Below are positions 15,512-23,832 of a stretch of DNA of 37,081 nt, one piece after another. The notes beneath the pieces were generated by a model that ran no database searches, was not told the origin of the DNA, and saw only the letters and a list, made by a program, of their open reading frames with translations. The DNA is from an uncultured Brevundimonas sp. (GTDB taxonomy: Bacteria; Pseudomonadota; Alphaproteobacteria; Caulobacterales; Caulobacteraceae): the NCBI RefSeq assembly GCF_937870815.1, contig NZ_CALMZS010000175.1:1-37081 (forward strand), written 5' to 3'. Within the stretch, counting starts at the first letter, position 1. Each line of letters opens with the position of its first letter. A program made the translations under genes and the position numbers.

Positions 15512-18500
15512 TCAAGGGCCCGGCCCCGGACCGCGGGACGCGGCGGAGGCCCCGGGCGAGGGCCGGCCGTCGCGGGCCCGGTTCAGCTCGAGAAGGTCGC
15601 CGACCAGCTGGTTCAGGTTGAGCGTGGTGTCGAGCGTCAGATCGATGCCGGTGCCCGACGGCAGGGGCAGTTCGCGGTTGAGGAATTCCCGGCTCGCGAA
15701 TTCGGCGATGCTGATCCGCAGCTCCTGCCGCTCGGGCGGATCGTGGCGGCCGCGGATGCGGAACAGCACGCCGATGCGGCCCCCGTCGAGACTGTTGACC
15801 GCGGCCGTGAGGATGTCGAACGACAGGTTCTCCATCGCCTGGTAGGCCAGGTCCTGCACCAGGCTCGGCGGCACATCCTCGCCGCCGCCGCCGGCCTGGA
15901 GGCCGCTGAGGGCCTCGCGCTGGATCGACAGCCGGCCGGGCTGGACTGCGGCGAGCGTCCCGGCCGAGATGCGGATGCCCGCCACCGGATCGGAGGTGAA
16001 GGGCAGCCGCCCCGAAACCACCGCGTCCAGCCTCACCCTGTCGCCAAAGCCGGAGCCGGCGATGATCTGGCCCAGCTGGACGTTCTCCAGCACGATGACG
16101 CCGCTGAACGGCCGGCTGCGGTCCAGCGGCAGGGCGAAGGGCTCGATGCGCACCAGACCGCCGGCGACGGTCAGATCGCCCCCCTCGACGGTCACCGCCC
16201 CCTTGTCGAGACCGAAGGTCAGTTCGATGTCGGTCAGCGGCGCGACGGACTCGAGGACGTCGGCGGTGAGGCGCTGGCCCGGCGCCGTGACCAGCGGCGC
16301 GAGGTTGACGAAGTCGATCGTCCCGCGGAGCCCCTTCACCGGCCCGGCCGGGCTGACGAAGTCGAGGTCCGGAATGGTCAGGCGGCCCGAGCTCGCGCCC
16401 TCGGCGCCGGCGCGCCAGTCGACGCGGCCCTCGAAGGCGACGGAGCCGGTCGCCGGCGAGCCGACGAAGTCCGCCGCCAGGGGGCTGAGATCGGCCGGCT
16501 GCAGCCCGTCCCCGGCGAAGACCATCGACGGGGCGTCGATGGTCAGGCCGCCGGCGCCGGACGGGCCGTCGTGAACCAGGTCGAGACGGCCCAGCGTCGT
16601 TTCGCCATACGCCAGGTCGAAGACGCCGGTCCAGTCGCCGCCGGCCAGCCGGGCCGATCCGGACGCCGCCAGCGGATTGAAGCGTCGCGGCGTCGTGGCG
16701 TCCTCGACGACGGCCCGGCCGACCCGGGTGTCGAGGCCCAGGCCGGCCGGGCCGCCGGTGGCCGCGAACCGTCCCCGGGCGTCGCGGACCTTGAGGGCGA
16801 GGAAGGGGACGGCGGCGTCGACCCCGGCCAGGGCGCCGTCGGCCCGCCAGCGTCCGCCGGCGACGCTGACCAGCGGACGGTCGGTCGGGCAGGCCCGGCC
16901 CGACAGGTCGACGACGTCGTTCTCGCCCAGCTCGAGCCGCTCGACGGTCAGCGGGGTGCAGCCGGCCGCGACGTAGACGAGGCCGCCGCCGGACGAGGTC
17001 AGCCGGCCGCGGGTGTCCAGGGCGACGCCGCGGGCCAGCTCGAAATCGAGGGCGGCGCGGCCGTCGAGGTCGGCGATGAAGCCGCCCGGCGTCCGGCGCC
17101 AGGCCGATATGTCGAAGGCCGCCTCGGGCAGGCCGCGTCCGCGGGAGGCGGTCAGGGCGAGGGCCCCGCCGCCCGGCCGGCCGCGGGCCGCGGCGAAGAT
17201 CGGCCCGGCCGCCGGCCGGACGGTCAGGACGCCGCCGTTGGCCGGACGCAGGGTCGCCGGACGGTCGAGGGTCACCCGGGTTCCGCCCTCGCCGGACATC
17301 AGGGTGAAGGCGGGAATGTCGACCGCGAAGGCGGCGAGGGCGCGCTTCATCTCGACCAGGTCGGGGCCGTCGCCGGGGGCCGGGCGGCCGAACAGCGGCC
17401 AGGCCCCGCGCGGGGCGCGCAGCCCGACGCGGGCGCGCAGGCGCGGGCCGGCGTCGGAGACCAGTTCGAGATCGACCGCGCCCCGGGCCCCGGCCAGCGA
17501 CAGATCGCCCCAGTCGAGCCGGTCGGCGGCCAGGGCCAGCGGACCGGTGACCTCGAAGGCGCCGCCGCGGCCGCCGGCGGTCAGCCGGCGCGAGGTCAGG
17601 GCCACGCCCGCGCCGTCCAGCCCGGCCCCCGAGGCGCGGGCGGCGGCGATCCGCGCCGGACCGTCGATGCGCCAGCCGAGGCCGGCCTCGTTCCGCACGA
17701 CCGCCGCCCGGGCGCCGGACCAGCGCAGGGCGGCGGCGGCGGCGTCCAGGCCGGGGGCGTCCAGCCGGGCGGCCCTGAGGTCGGCGTCGGCCTCGCCGTC
17801 GATGCGGAAGGCCTGGAGCCAGCCCGTGGTCCGGCCGTCGAAGACGACCTCGGCCGCGGCCCGGCGGGCGGCCAGGTCTCCGGCGGCGAGGCGGTCGGCC
17901 ACCAGGCCGATCTCGAGACGGACCCGGCCGTCGCCGCGCCGCTGCACCAGATCGGGGTAGGGCAGCCGGCCGGTCAGGGTGAAGCGGGCGCCGGACCCCG
18001 CGAACCCCGGCAGGGCCGCGTGGTCGGCCGAGGCCGCGGCCTGCACGGCGACGCGGTCGCCGACGGTGGTCAGGGCCAGGGTCGCCGCCAGGGCCCGGGC
18101 CTCGATCCCGCCGCTCTTCAGGTCGGCCGCGGGCATCCGGGCGCTGAGCCGGATGAGCTTGCCGTCGTCGATGCGGGCGTCGCCGAGGACCGCGACGGGA
18201 CCATATTCGGTGTCGAGCCGGAGCCGGCCCTGCTCGACCAGCACCAGCGGCCCGCGCGCGTCGGGCCGCGGCGGCCGGCCGGTGAACCGCTCGACCAGCG
18301 GATCGAGACTGCCGAGCGAGAACGCGCCGTCCCGGAACGAGGCGCGCAGCACCGGGCGCACCAGGCGGATACGGCTGGGGGTGACGCCGAGCCCGGCCTT
18401 CGACCACGGCGCGCCGATGGCGTAGTCGACCTCGACCCGCTCGACCACGGCGTCGGGGTTGCGCGGGTCGCCGACGCGGATGCGGGCGACGACGCCGTCG

Positions 18501-18712
18501 AGCTCGACCCGCTCGATCTCCATGTCGGCGGGGACGCCCTGCCGCTCCAGCCAGCCGATGAGGATCTGGCGCGTCGCCGCCCGGCGGTTCAGATAGAGCA
18601 GGCCGAACAGCAGCAGCAGCACGCACAGCGCCACGCCGAGGCCGAGCAGGACGCGCCGGCCGGCGCCGCGGCGGCCGGGCGGCGGGGCCGGCGCGGGAAC
18701 GGATCCGCTCAT
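15512..18712 (-). CDS. ydbH: YdbH family AsmA-like intermembrane lipid transport protein
   Basis: The 1066-residue protein has an N-terminal inner-membrane anchor (about residues 19-41) and a long beta-rich periplasmic part of repeated strands (for example 'GGGLVYVAAGCTPLTVERLELG', 'GGDLTVAGGLVRIEPFALP'), ending in a YdbH-specific C-terminal region with 'GGRIGVLFRIRGRHDP'. AsmA-like YdbH, TamB and YhdP are partly redundant in moving phospholipids to the outer membrane of E. coli. This protein is about 190 residues longer than E. coli YdbH, which may reflect a wider periplasm. The last about 20 residues are Pro/Ser/Gly-rich and may be disordered. The start is the ATG at 18712. Confidence 0.92.
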   Translation of the reverse strand: MSGSVPAPAPPPGRRGAGRRVLLGLGVALCVLLLLFGLLYLNRRAATRQILIGWLERQGVPADMEIERVELDGVVARIRVGDPRNPDAVVERVEVDYAIGAPWSKAGLGVTPSRIRLVRPVLRASFRDGAFSLGSLDPLVERFTGRPPRPDARGPLVLVEQGRLRLDTEYGPVAVLGDARIDDGKLIRLSARMPAADLKSGGIEARALAATLALTTVGDRVAVQAAASADHAALPGFAGSGARFTLTGRLPYPDLVQRRGDGRVRLEIGLVADRLAAGDLAARRAAAEVVFDGRTTGWLQAFRIDGEADADLRAARLDAPGLDAAAAALRWSGARAAVVRNEAGLGWRIDGPARIAAARASGAGLDGAGVALTSRRLTAGGRGGAFEVTGPLALAADRLDWGDLSLAGARGAVDLELVSDAGPRLRARVGLRAPRGAWPLFGRPAPGDGPDLVEMKRALAAFAVDIPAFTLMSGEGGTRVTLDRPATLRPANGGVLTVRPAAGPIFAAARGRPGGGALALTASRGRGLPEAAFDISAWRRTPGGFIADLDGRAALDFELARGVALDTRGRLTSSGGGLVYVAAGCTPLTVERLELGENDVVDLSGRACPTDRPLVSVAGGRWRADGALAGVDAAVPFLALKVRDARGRFAATGGPAGLGLDTRVGRAVVEDATTPRRFNPLAASGSARLAGGDWTGVFDLAYGETTLGRLDLVHDGPSGAGGLTIDAPSMVFAGDGLQPADLSPLAADFVGSPATGSVAFEGRVDWRAGAEGASSGRLTIPDLDFVSPAGPVKGLRGTIDFVNLAPLVTAPGQRLTADVLESVAPLTDIELTFGLDKGAVTVEGGDLTVAGGLVRIEPFALPLDRSRPFSGVIVLENVQLGQIIAGSGFGDRVRLDAVVSGRLPFTSDPVAGIRISAGTLAAVQPGRLSIQREALSGLQAGGGGEDVPPSLVQDLAYQAMENLSFDILTAAVNSLDGGRIGVLFRIRGRHDPPERQELRISIAEFASREFLNRELPLPSGTGIDLTLDTTLNLNQLVGDLLELNRARDGRPSPGASAASRGPGPGP

Positions 18713-19081
18713 GCTGGAACCTGGGCGATGAACAAAAGGGACTCCGGCGACAGCACAGTGGTCGTGACTAGGAAAACACAGTATAGTGGCCCATCGGCCA
18801 CCTTGAATGCAGGGACGGCGACGACACGAGCGACGGACGGGGGTGATCCGGAATATTTCAGCGAAACGCCGTCAATACACTGTTCGCTCCCGGCGATAAG
18901 CTGACGCCGACCCCAGGCATTACCGTTGGAAACGGCGCCGGTTAACGGTCTGTAACGAACTCGCTTCCCATGATGGGATCGACGGGTTATACCGCCTGTC
19001 TCGCGCAGGGGGCTTCTTCAGGCGCGATTCTTGCTTCCAGTGGCTTGGGCGCCGGTCGGCGTCGTCAGTTTTCGGGGACCG
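18713..19081. other. Divergent intergenic region between ydbH and the M23 peptidase gene
   Basis: This 369-base region has no convincing coding frame. It holds a candidate ydbH promoter (18780-18807), the short palindromes TCCCATGATGGGA (18966-18978) and CCGTTGGAAACGG (about 18924-18936), and GTTAACGGTCTGTAAC, which looks like a CtrA box but with a 6-base spacer in place of 7. It is less GC-rich than the flanking genes, as expected of a regulatory region. Confidence 0.5.
18780..18807 (-). promoter_or_regulatory. Candidate ydbH promoter with palindromic spacer
   Basis: On the minus strand, TTCAAG (-35-like, weak) and TATACT (-10-like, 5 of 6) are separated by 16 bases. Those 16 bases (18786-18801) are the inverted repeat GTGGCC-N4-GGCCAC. 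It lies about 70 bases upstream of the ydbH ATG. A repressor bound between -35 and -10 would shut off the operon; this is inference from layout only. Confidence 0.35.
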
Positions 19082-20440
19082 ATGGCTCAGTTCGATCCAC
19101 GTCGCCAACCGATGCGGCTTGCGCCTCACGCCCTCACGGCGGTCGCAGCGCTCTCGGTGGCCCTTCTCGCCGGTCGCGTGTACCAGCCCGCCAAGGCTGA
19201 AGAGGTTCCGCCGCTGACCGCGGAACAGATGGCCGCCATCGAGGCGCAGGCCTTCGCCGCCGCCGGCGCCCCGGCCGGCCTGACCGCCCCGGAAGCCATT
19301 CCCGTCCAGATTCGCCGGGGCGAAAGCTTCGAAGACGCCGTGCGCCGCACCGGCATCGCCGCCGAAGAGGCCTCGGCCATCGCCGCCACCCTGTCCAACG
19401 CCATGGACATGAGCGAGATCCGCGCCGGGCTGCGCTTCGAGACCGCCATCGCCAAGCCCCGCGGCGGCCGGGGCGATCCGCGCCTGATCGGCCTGACCAT
19501 GCGCACCGGACCGGCCAGCCAGGTGACGGTGTCGCGCACCTTCGACGGGGCCCTGCGCCTGCGCGCGCTCGAGGAGAAGGTCACCCACGAGATCGTCGTG
19601 CTGAACGGCAAGGTCGAGGGCTCGCTGTCGCGTTCGGCCCAGCGCGAGGGCGTGCCCGCCGCCGTGCGCCGCAAGGCCGGCCAGCTGTTCTCGCACAAGT
19701 TCGACATGGACCGCGACATCCGCGCCTCGGACGACTTCACCTATGTCTATGGACGCACGGTGACCGAGAACGGCCGCACCATCGGCACCGACGGCCTGCT
19801 CTACGCCCAGCTGAAGGGCGTGGTCTTCTACCGCTTCCAGCCCGCGGGGGCGAAGGAGGCGCAGTATTTCGACGCCACCGGCAAGAACACCCGCTCGGCC
19901 TTCATGCGCACGCCGCTGGAGCGCGGCTTCCGCGTGTCGTCGTCGTTCGGATTCCGTCGCCACCCGATCGCCGGCTATCGCAGGATGCACCAGGGCATCG
20001 ACTTCGCCGCCGGCACCGGCACGCCGGTCGTGGCCCCCGCCGACGGCGTGGTGGTCGAGGCGCGGCGCTGGGGCGGCTACGGCAACTGGCTGCGCATCCG
20101 CCACTCGAACGGTCTCGAGACCGGCTACGGCCACCTGTCGCGCTACGCCTCGGGCATGCGCGCCGGCCAGCGCGTCCGCCAGGGCCAGGTCGTCGCCTAT
20201 GTCGGCTCGACCGGCGCCTCGACCGGTCCGCACCTGCACTACGAAATCTGGCGCGGCGGCCGGCGGATCAATCCGGCCGGGGTGCGCACCACCGAGGGCG
20301 TCGTCCTGTCCGGCGCCGATCTGGCCGCCTTCCGCGCCGAGAAGGCCCGCATCGACCGCATCATCGCCGCCGGCGGGGAACGCCGTCCGCAGGTCCAGCG
20401 CGCCAGCGCGGGCGACGGCCTGCGTCCCGCCCAGGGCTGA
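19082..20440 (+). CDS. M23 family (LytM-type) metallopeptidase
   Basis: The 452-residue protein has an N-terminal signal anchor (about residues 14-31), a central region of about 200 residues resembling the OapA/LysM-like part of MepM-type proteins ('IPVQIRRGESFEDAVRRTGI'), and a C-terminal M23 domain. Zinc and catalytic residues are visible: H303 and D307 in 'MHQGIDFA', H351 in 'GYGHLSRYA', H384 and H386 in 'GPHLHYEIW'. This is the pattern of active peptidoglycan endopeptidases such as MepM. I chose the ATG at 19082, which has GGGGA about 5 bases upstream; an in-frame upstream start at 19031 adds residues that spoil the signal. It is divergent from ydbH and nearly abuts the convergent GST gene. 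Confidence 0.94.
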   Translation: MAQFDPRRQPMRLAPHALTAVAALSVALLAGRVYQPAKAEEVPPLTAEQMAAIEAQAFAAAGAPAGLTAPEAIPVQIRRGESFEDAVRRTGIAAEEASAIAATLSNAMDMSEIRAGLRFETAIAKPRGGRGDPRLIGLTMRTGPASQVTVSRTFDGALRLRALEEKVTHEIVVLNGKVEGSLSRSAQREGVPAAVRRKAGQLFSHKFDMDRDIRASDDFTYVYGRTVTENGRTIGTDGLLYAQLKGVVFYRFQPAGAKEAQYFDATGKNTRSAFMRTPLERGFRVSSSFGFRRHPIAGYRRMHQGIDFAAGTGTPVVAPADGVVVEARRWGGYGNWLRIRHSNGLETGYGHLSRYASGMRAGQRVRQGQVVAYVGSTGASTGPHLHYEIWRGGRRINPAGVRTTEGVVLSGADLAAFRAEKARIDRIIAAGGERRPQVQRASAGDGLRPAQG

Positions 20441-20442
20441 TC

Positions 20443-21090
20443 TCAGCCTTCCGTCGAAGCCGCGGCCAAGAGGGCGTCGTCGATCTCGCGCGCCCGGACG
20501 GCCGCCTCGCGCCCTGACAGGCGCGCGGCATAGGCCTTGAAGGCGTCCCGGGCGGGCAGGGTCCCGAACTGCAGCCCCCACAGGATCTGGCTGCCGACAT
20601 AGACGTCCGCCGCCGAGAAACGGTCGCCCAGGATCCACGGGCCGGGCGTCACCGCCTGCTCCAGCGCATTCACGGTCTGCTCGAAACTGCCGTAGCCGGC
20701 CATGGCCGCCTTGTCCGCCGGGGCCAGCAGGCCGAGCGCCTTGGCCGTGACCGCCGCCTCCACCGGGCCGGCGGCGAAGAACAGCCATCGCAGATAGGGC
20801 CCGCGCGCCGGATCCTCCAGCGCGGGGGCCAGCCCCGCCTCGGGAACGGCGTCCGCCAGCCAGGCGCAGATCGCGGCGCACTCGGTGACCGTCACCCCTC
20901 GCCAGGTGACGGCGGGCACCTTGCCCATCGGATTTATGGCCAGATAGTCGGGGGCCTTCATCGTCGTGCCGTAATCCAGCGCCACGGTGCGATAGGCCCG
21001 GCCGACCTCCTCCAGCATCCAGCGCACGATCCGGCCGCGCGACATGGGGTTGGTGTAGAAGACGATTTCGTCGTCGGACGGCTGAATCAT
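20443..21090 (-). CDS. Glutathione S-transferase family protein
   Basis: The 215-residue protein has an N-terminal thioredoxin-like GST domain ('IVFYTNPMSRGRIVRWMLEEVG', with 'NPMGKVPAV' carrying the cis-Pro and 'TECAAICAWLAD' the glutathione-binding segment) and a C-terminal helical domain with 'GPWILGDRFSAADVYVG', the capping motif. The catalytic residue is probably the Ser of 'PMSRG'. The substrate is unknown. It starts 47 bases from the divergent alpha/beta hydrolase gene, so the two may share a regulatory region. Confidence 0.92.
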   Translation of the reverse strand: MIQPSDDEIVFYTNPMSRGRIVRWMLEEVGRAYRTVALDYGTTMKAPDYLAINPMGKVPAVTWRGVTVTECAAICAWLADAVPEAGLAPALEDPARGPYLRWLFFAAGPVEAAVTAKALGLLAPADKAAMAGYGSFEQTVNALEQAVTPGPWILGDRFSAADVYVGSQILWGLQFGTLPARDAFKAYAARLSGREAAVRAREIDDALLAAASTEG

Positions 21091-21137
21091 GTGAACCTCC
21101 GTGGTGTTCGGAGAGGACAGACTAGACCGACAACGCG

Positions 21138-22031
21138 ATGGAACAAAGACGAAACATTCTGAAAGGCCTGATCGGCGGCGCGGCGCTCTGGGCGGCGCCC
21201 GGCGCCCCGGCCCGCGCGCAGTCGGCGTTTCGATCGGCGCGGATCGCGGTCGAGACCCGCAGCGACGGGCCGGACCTGATCCTGATCCCCGGCCTCGCCT
21301 CGACCTCGGCGGTGTGGAGCCGGACGGCCGCGCGCCTGGCCGGGCGACGCAGACTGCACCTGGTCTCGGTCCACGGCTTCGGCGACCTGCCGGCCCGGGG
21401 CAACGCCCGCGGCGCGATCATAGCGGCCGTCGCCGGCGAGGTGCGCCGCTATGTCGCCGAGGCCGGGCTGGGGCGGCCGGCCCTCATCGGCCACTCGATG
21501 GGCGGACAGGTCGCGCTCCGGGTCGCGGCCGACGCGCCCGACCGGATCGGCCGGCTGATGACCGTCGACGCCTCGCCGTTCTTCCCCGCCCTGATCAGCC
21601 CGGGGGCGACGGTCGGCGATGTCGAACCGATCGCCCGGGTGGCCTACCAGGCCGTCCAGTTTTTCGGCGACAAGGGGCTGCGCGAGCGGGGCCGGGCCCT
21701 CGGGCTCGAACTCGGCGGGGCCGCCGACGCCGTGTTCGGCTCGATGGGCTGGCAGGGGGGCGACCGGCGGGTTCTGGCCCAGGCGCTCTACGAGGTCATG
21801 ACGGTGGACCTGCGCCACCGGCTGCCGGACATCACCGCGCCGGTGACCGTGGTCTACGGCTGGAGCCCGGACGAGGCCTCGCCGCGCAGCCGCGCCGACC
21901 GGCTGTTCCGGGGAGCCTACGCCGCCCTGCCCCGCCCGGCCGCCTTCGAGCGCATCGAGGGGGCCGAGCATATGGTGATGATCGACCAGCCGACGCGCTT
22001 CATGGCGGCGGTGCGGCGGTTCCTGGCCTGA
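21138..22031 (+). CDS. Alpha/beta hydrolase with Tat-type signal
   Basis: The 297-residue protein starts MEQRRNILKG and continues into a hydrophobic stretch ending 'APARA', a likely Tat signal (RRxxLK) with export to the periplasm. The mature domain is an alpha/beta hydrolase: oxyanion strand 'LILIPGLASTSAVW', nucleophile elbow GHSMGG with S120, a possible acid Asp in 'VYGWSPDEAS', and the catalytic His in 'GAEHMVMID'. The substrate is unknown. It ends 3 bases before the convergent maiA-like gene. Confidence 0.9.
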   Translation: MEQRRNILKGLIGGAALWAAPGAPARAQSAFRSARIAVETRSDGPDLILIPGLASTSAVWSRTAARLAGRRRLHLVSVHGFGDLPARGNARGAIIAAVAGEVRRYVAEAGLGRPALIGHSMGGQVALRVAADAPDRIGRLMTVDASPFFPALISPGATVGDVEPIARVAYQAVQFFGDKGLRERGRALGLELGGAADAVFGSMGWQGGDRRVLAQALYEVMTVDLRHRLPDITAPVTVVYGWSPDEASPRSRADRLFRGAYAALPRPAAFERIEGAEHMVMIDQPTRFMAAVRRFLA

Positions 22032-22034
22032 CGG

Positions 22035-22667
22035 TCAGTCGGCGTCGGGCTGATTGTCCGGACGGGCCGCGAGGAAGGCCGGATGGGCGGCGGCGGCGGC
22101 GTCGACCGCCAGCAGGCGCGGAAAGGCCGCCAGCGGGACGTTGAAGCGGCGGGCCGAGTAGACCTGCGGGATCAGATAGCAGTCGGCCAGGGTGGGCGCC
22201 GCTCCGAAACACCAGCCGGCGCCGTGGACGCCGACCAGCCGCTCCAGCGCCTCGAAGCCGGGCAGGATCCAGCGCGCGGCCCAGGCCTCCACCGCCGCCT
22301 GGTCCGCGCCGAAGGTGTCGCGCAGGGCCTTGCCGACCCGCAGGTTGTTGAGCGGATGGATGTCGCAGCCGATCAGGGCCGCCATGGCCCGGACGTGGGC
22401 CCGGTCGACGGCCCCGGCGGGCAGCAGCGGCGGGACCGGATGGACCTCCTCCAGCCATTCGAGGATGGCCGGGCTCTGGGTCAGCACCGCGCCGTCGATC
22501 TCCAGCGCCGGCACCATGCCCTGGGGATTGAGCGCCACAAAGGCCGCGGACCGATGGGCGCCGGTGCGCAGATCGACGCCGCGCTGATCGTAGGTCAGCC
22601 CCTTGAGATTCAGGGCGATGCGGGTCCGATACGCCGCGCCGGAGCGCCAGTAGCCGTGCAGGATCAT
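22035..22667 (-). CDS. maiA: Zeta-class GST: maleylacetoacetate (or maleylpyruvate) isomerase
   Basis: The 210-residue zeta-class glutathione transferase begins 'ILHGYWRSGAAYRTRIALNLKG', has 'LNPQGMVPALEIDGAVLTQSPAILEWLEE' and the C-terminal 'TLADCYLIPQVYSARRFNVPL' segment. Such enzymes isomerise maleylacetoacetate in tyrosine catabolism, or maleylpyruvate in gentisate catabolism. The ATG at 22667 overlaps the stop of the upstream FAH-family gene (ATGA), so the pair acts in sequence: cis-trans isomerisation, then hydrolysis. Which pathway cannot be decided because no ring-cleaving dioxygenase is present; the small size of the FAH partner slightly favours the gentisate route. Confidence 0.85.
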   Translation of the reverse strand: MILHGYWRSGAAYRTRIALNLKGLTYDQRGVDLRTGAHRSAAFVALNPQGMVPALEIDGAVLTQSPAILEWLEEVHPVPPLLPAGAVDRAHVRAMAALIGCDIHPLNNLRVGKALRDTFGADQAAVEAWAARWILPGFEALERLVGVHGAGWCFGAAPTLADCYLIPQVYSARRFNVPLAAFPRLLAVDAAAAAHPAFLAARPDNQPDAD

Positions 22668-23323
22668 CGCGGCCTCAGGGTGAAGGTCAGGGGCGCGAGG
22701 CCGCCGATCGCCGCCTCGACCCGGTCCCCGGGCTGGAGCGGGCCGACGCCCTCGGGCGTGCCGGTGAAGATCAGGTCGCCGGGGCGGACCTCCCACAGCT
22801 CGCGAGCCTTGGCGAGAATCTCGTCGGGGGCCCAGATCATGTCGTCCAGCCGCCCCGACTGGCGGATCCCGCCATTCACCGACAGGCGGATCGGGGCGGC
22901 CGGATCGGGCAGGGCGCCGAGCGTCAGGGCCCCGCAGGGCGCGGACTGATCGAAGCCCTTGGCGGCGTCCCAGGGACGGCCCTTCGCCTTGGCCGCCGCC
23001 TGCAGGTCGCGCCGGGTCAGGTCGCAGCCCACCGCCCAGCCGACGACGCCGCCGCCCTCGCCGACGGCGCAGACCAGCTCCACCTCGTGATGCAGGTCGG
23101 TGGTGGCGGTCGGGAACAGCGGATCGGCGCCGCCGGTCACCAGCGCGTCGGCGGGCTTGGTGAAGAAGAAGGGCTCGGCCCGCTCCTGGCCCATTTCACG
23201 GGCGTGGGCGGCGTAGTTCTGGCCGACGCAAAGAATGCGGCGCACGGGCAGTCGGGCCGTCCGGCCGACGATCGGCAGCGAGGGCGTGGGGGCGGGCGGG
23301 AACAGCCAGTCGGTCATGGCCAT
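22664..23323 (-). CDS. Fumarylacetoacetate hydrolase family protein (fumarylpyruvate hydrolase-like)
   Basis: The 219-residue protein is a short FAH-domain enzyme. Family residues: 'ILCVGQNYAAHAREMG', 'PFFFTKPADAL', metal ligands in 'HHEVELVCAVGEG' (ExE) and the Asp of 'VGCDLTRRDLQ', 'KGFDQSAPCGAL' and 'PGDLIFTGTPEGVGPLQPGD'. At about 220 residues it is nearer fumarylpyruvate hydrolase/YcgM-type proteins than the 420-residue tyrosine-pathway FAH. It precedes and overlaps maiA, and its product would hydrolyse the fumaryl compound that MaiA makes. The start could be the ATG at 23323 or 23317. Confidence 0.88.
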   Translation of the reverse strand: MAMTDWLFPPAPTPSLPIVGRTARLPVRRILCVGQNYAAHAREMGQERAEPFFFTKPADALVTGGADPLFPTATTDLHHEVELVCAVGEGGGVVGWAVGCDLTRRDLQAAAKAKGRPWDAAKGFDQSAPCGALTLGALPDPAAPIRLSVNGGIRQSGRLDDMIWAPDEILAKARELWEVRPGDLIFTGTPEGVGPLQPGDRVEAAIGGLAPLTFTLRPR

Positions 23324-23374
23324 TGTCTAGGACGGGACGCGCCGTTGCGCCAGCGGCGCGGCATGTTGCGCCGC

Positions 23375-23399
23375 GGAACCGGCAGGTCGGAGTGGCGTT
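23375..23399 (+). promoter_or_regulatory. Sigma-EcfG (general stress response) promoter
   Basis: GGAAC (23375-23379), 16 bases, then CGTT (23396-23399): an exact match to the alphaproteobacterial EcfG/SigT consensus GGAAC-N16-17-CGTT. It lies 52 bases upstream of the DUF883 ATG at 23452, leaving a normal 5' leader. Expression of the gene and its coupled neighbour is therefore predicted to be induced by stress through the PhyR-NepR-EcfG pathway. Confidence 0.8.
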
Positions 23400-23451
23400 C
23401 CGGCTCAGGGTTCTCTATCTAACCGTCAAGCTTGCACAGCGGAGCGCGCAC

Positions 23452-23832
23452 ATGGCCACGACCAAGGCAGCAAGGACAGCCGTGAAGAACGACATCAACA
23501 CCCTGAAGGACGACCTGAAAACGCTCGGCGCCGAGGAAAAGGCGCGGCTGCGTGAAAAGGCGGCCGCGGCCGAAACCCGCCTGCGCGCCAGGGCGGCCGA
23601 GACGGAGGCCCGGATCCGCGAGCAGTCCGAGGTTATGCGCGAACGCGCCCGCGGCTATTACGACACCGCCCGGGTGCGCGGCCGTGAATATTACGACGAG
23701 GCCAGCGAACGCTTCGACGAGGCCCAGCGCTATCTGACCGAACGGGTCCAGGAGCGCCCGATGCAGTCGACCGCCATCGCCCTCGGCGTCGGCGTCGTCC
23801 TCGGCCTGCTGCTCGCCGGCCGCCGCCGCTGA
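23452..23832 (+). CDS. DUF883 / ElaB-YqjD-type membrane-anchored protein
   Basis: The 126-residue protein has a long charged helix (about residues 15-100) rich in Ala, Arg and Glu, including 'EQSEVMRERARGYYDTARVRG', then a single C-terminal transmembrane helix 'STAIALGVGVVLGLLLAGRRR'. This is the ElaB/YqjD/YgaM (DUF883) layout; E. coli members are tail-anchored and bind ribosomes in stationary phase. I chose the ATG at 23452 over upstream in-frame starts because it follows an exact sigma-EcfG promoter, and the upstream frame would include the promoter. Its stop overlaps the next start (TGATG). Confidence 0.9.
   Translation: MATTKAARTAVKNDINTLKDDLKTLGAEEKARLREKAAAAETRLRARAAETEARIREQSEVMRERARGYYDTARVRGREYYDEASERFDEAQRYLTERVQERPMQSTAIALGVGVVLGLLLAGRRR

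Noticed and set aside
14862..18626. A 1254-codon open frame on the minus strand covering the ydbH region
   Set aside because: It is Arg/Pro/Gly-rich shadow coding of ydbH in another frame; only its last part (ydbL) is real.
15743..18904. A 1053-codon plus-strand open frame antisense to ydbH
   Set aside because: Low-complexity Gly/Gln/Arg composition typical of antisense shadows in high-GC genes, with no recognisable domain.
18943..18962. CtrA box candidate GTTAACGGTCTGTAAC upstream of the M23 peptidase gene
   Set aside because: The consensus is TTAA-N7-TTAA; here the second half-site is GTAAC and the spacing is one base short.
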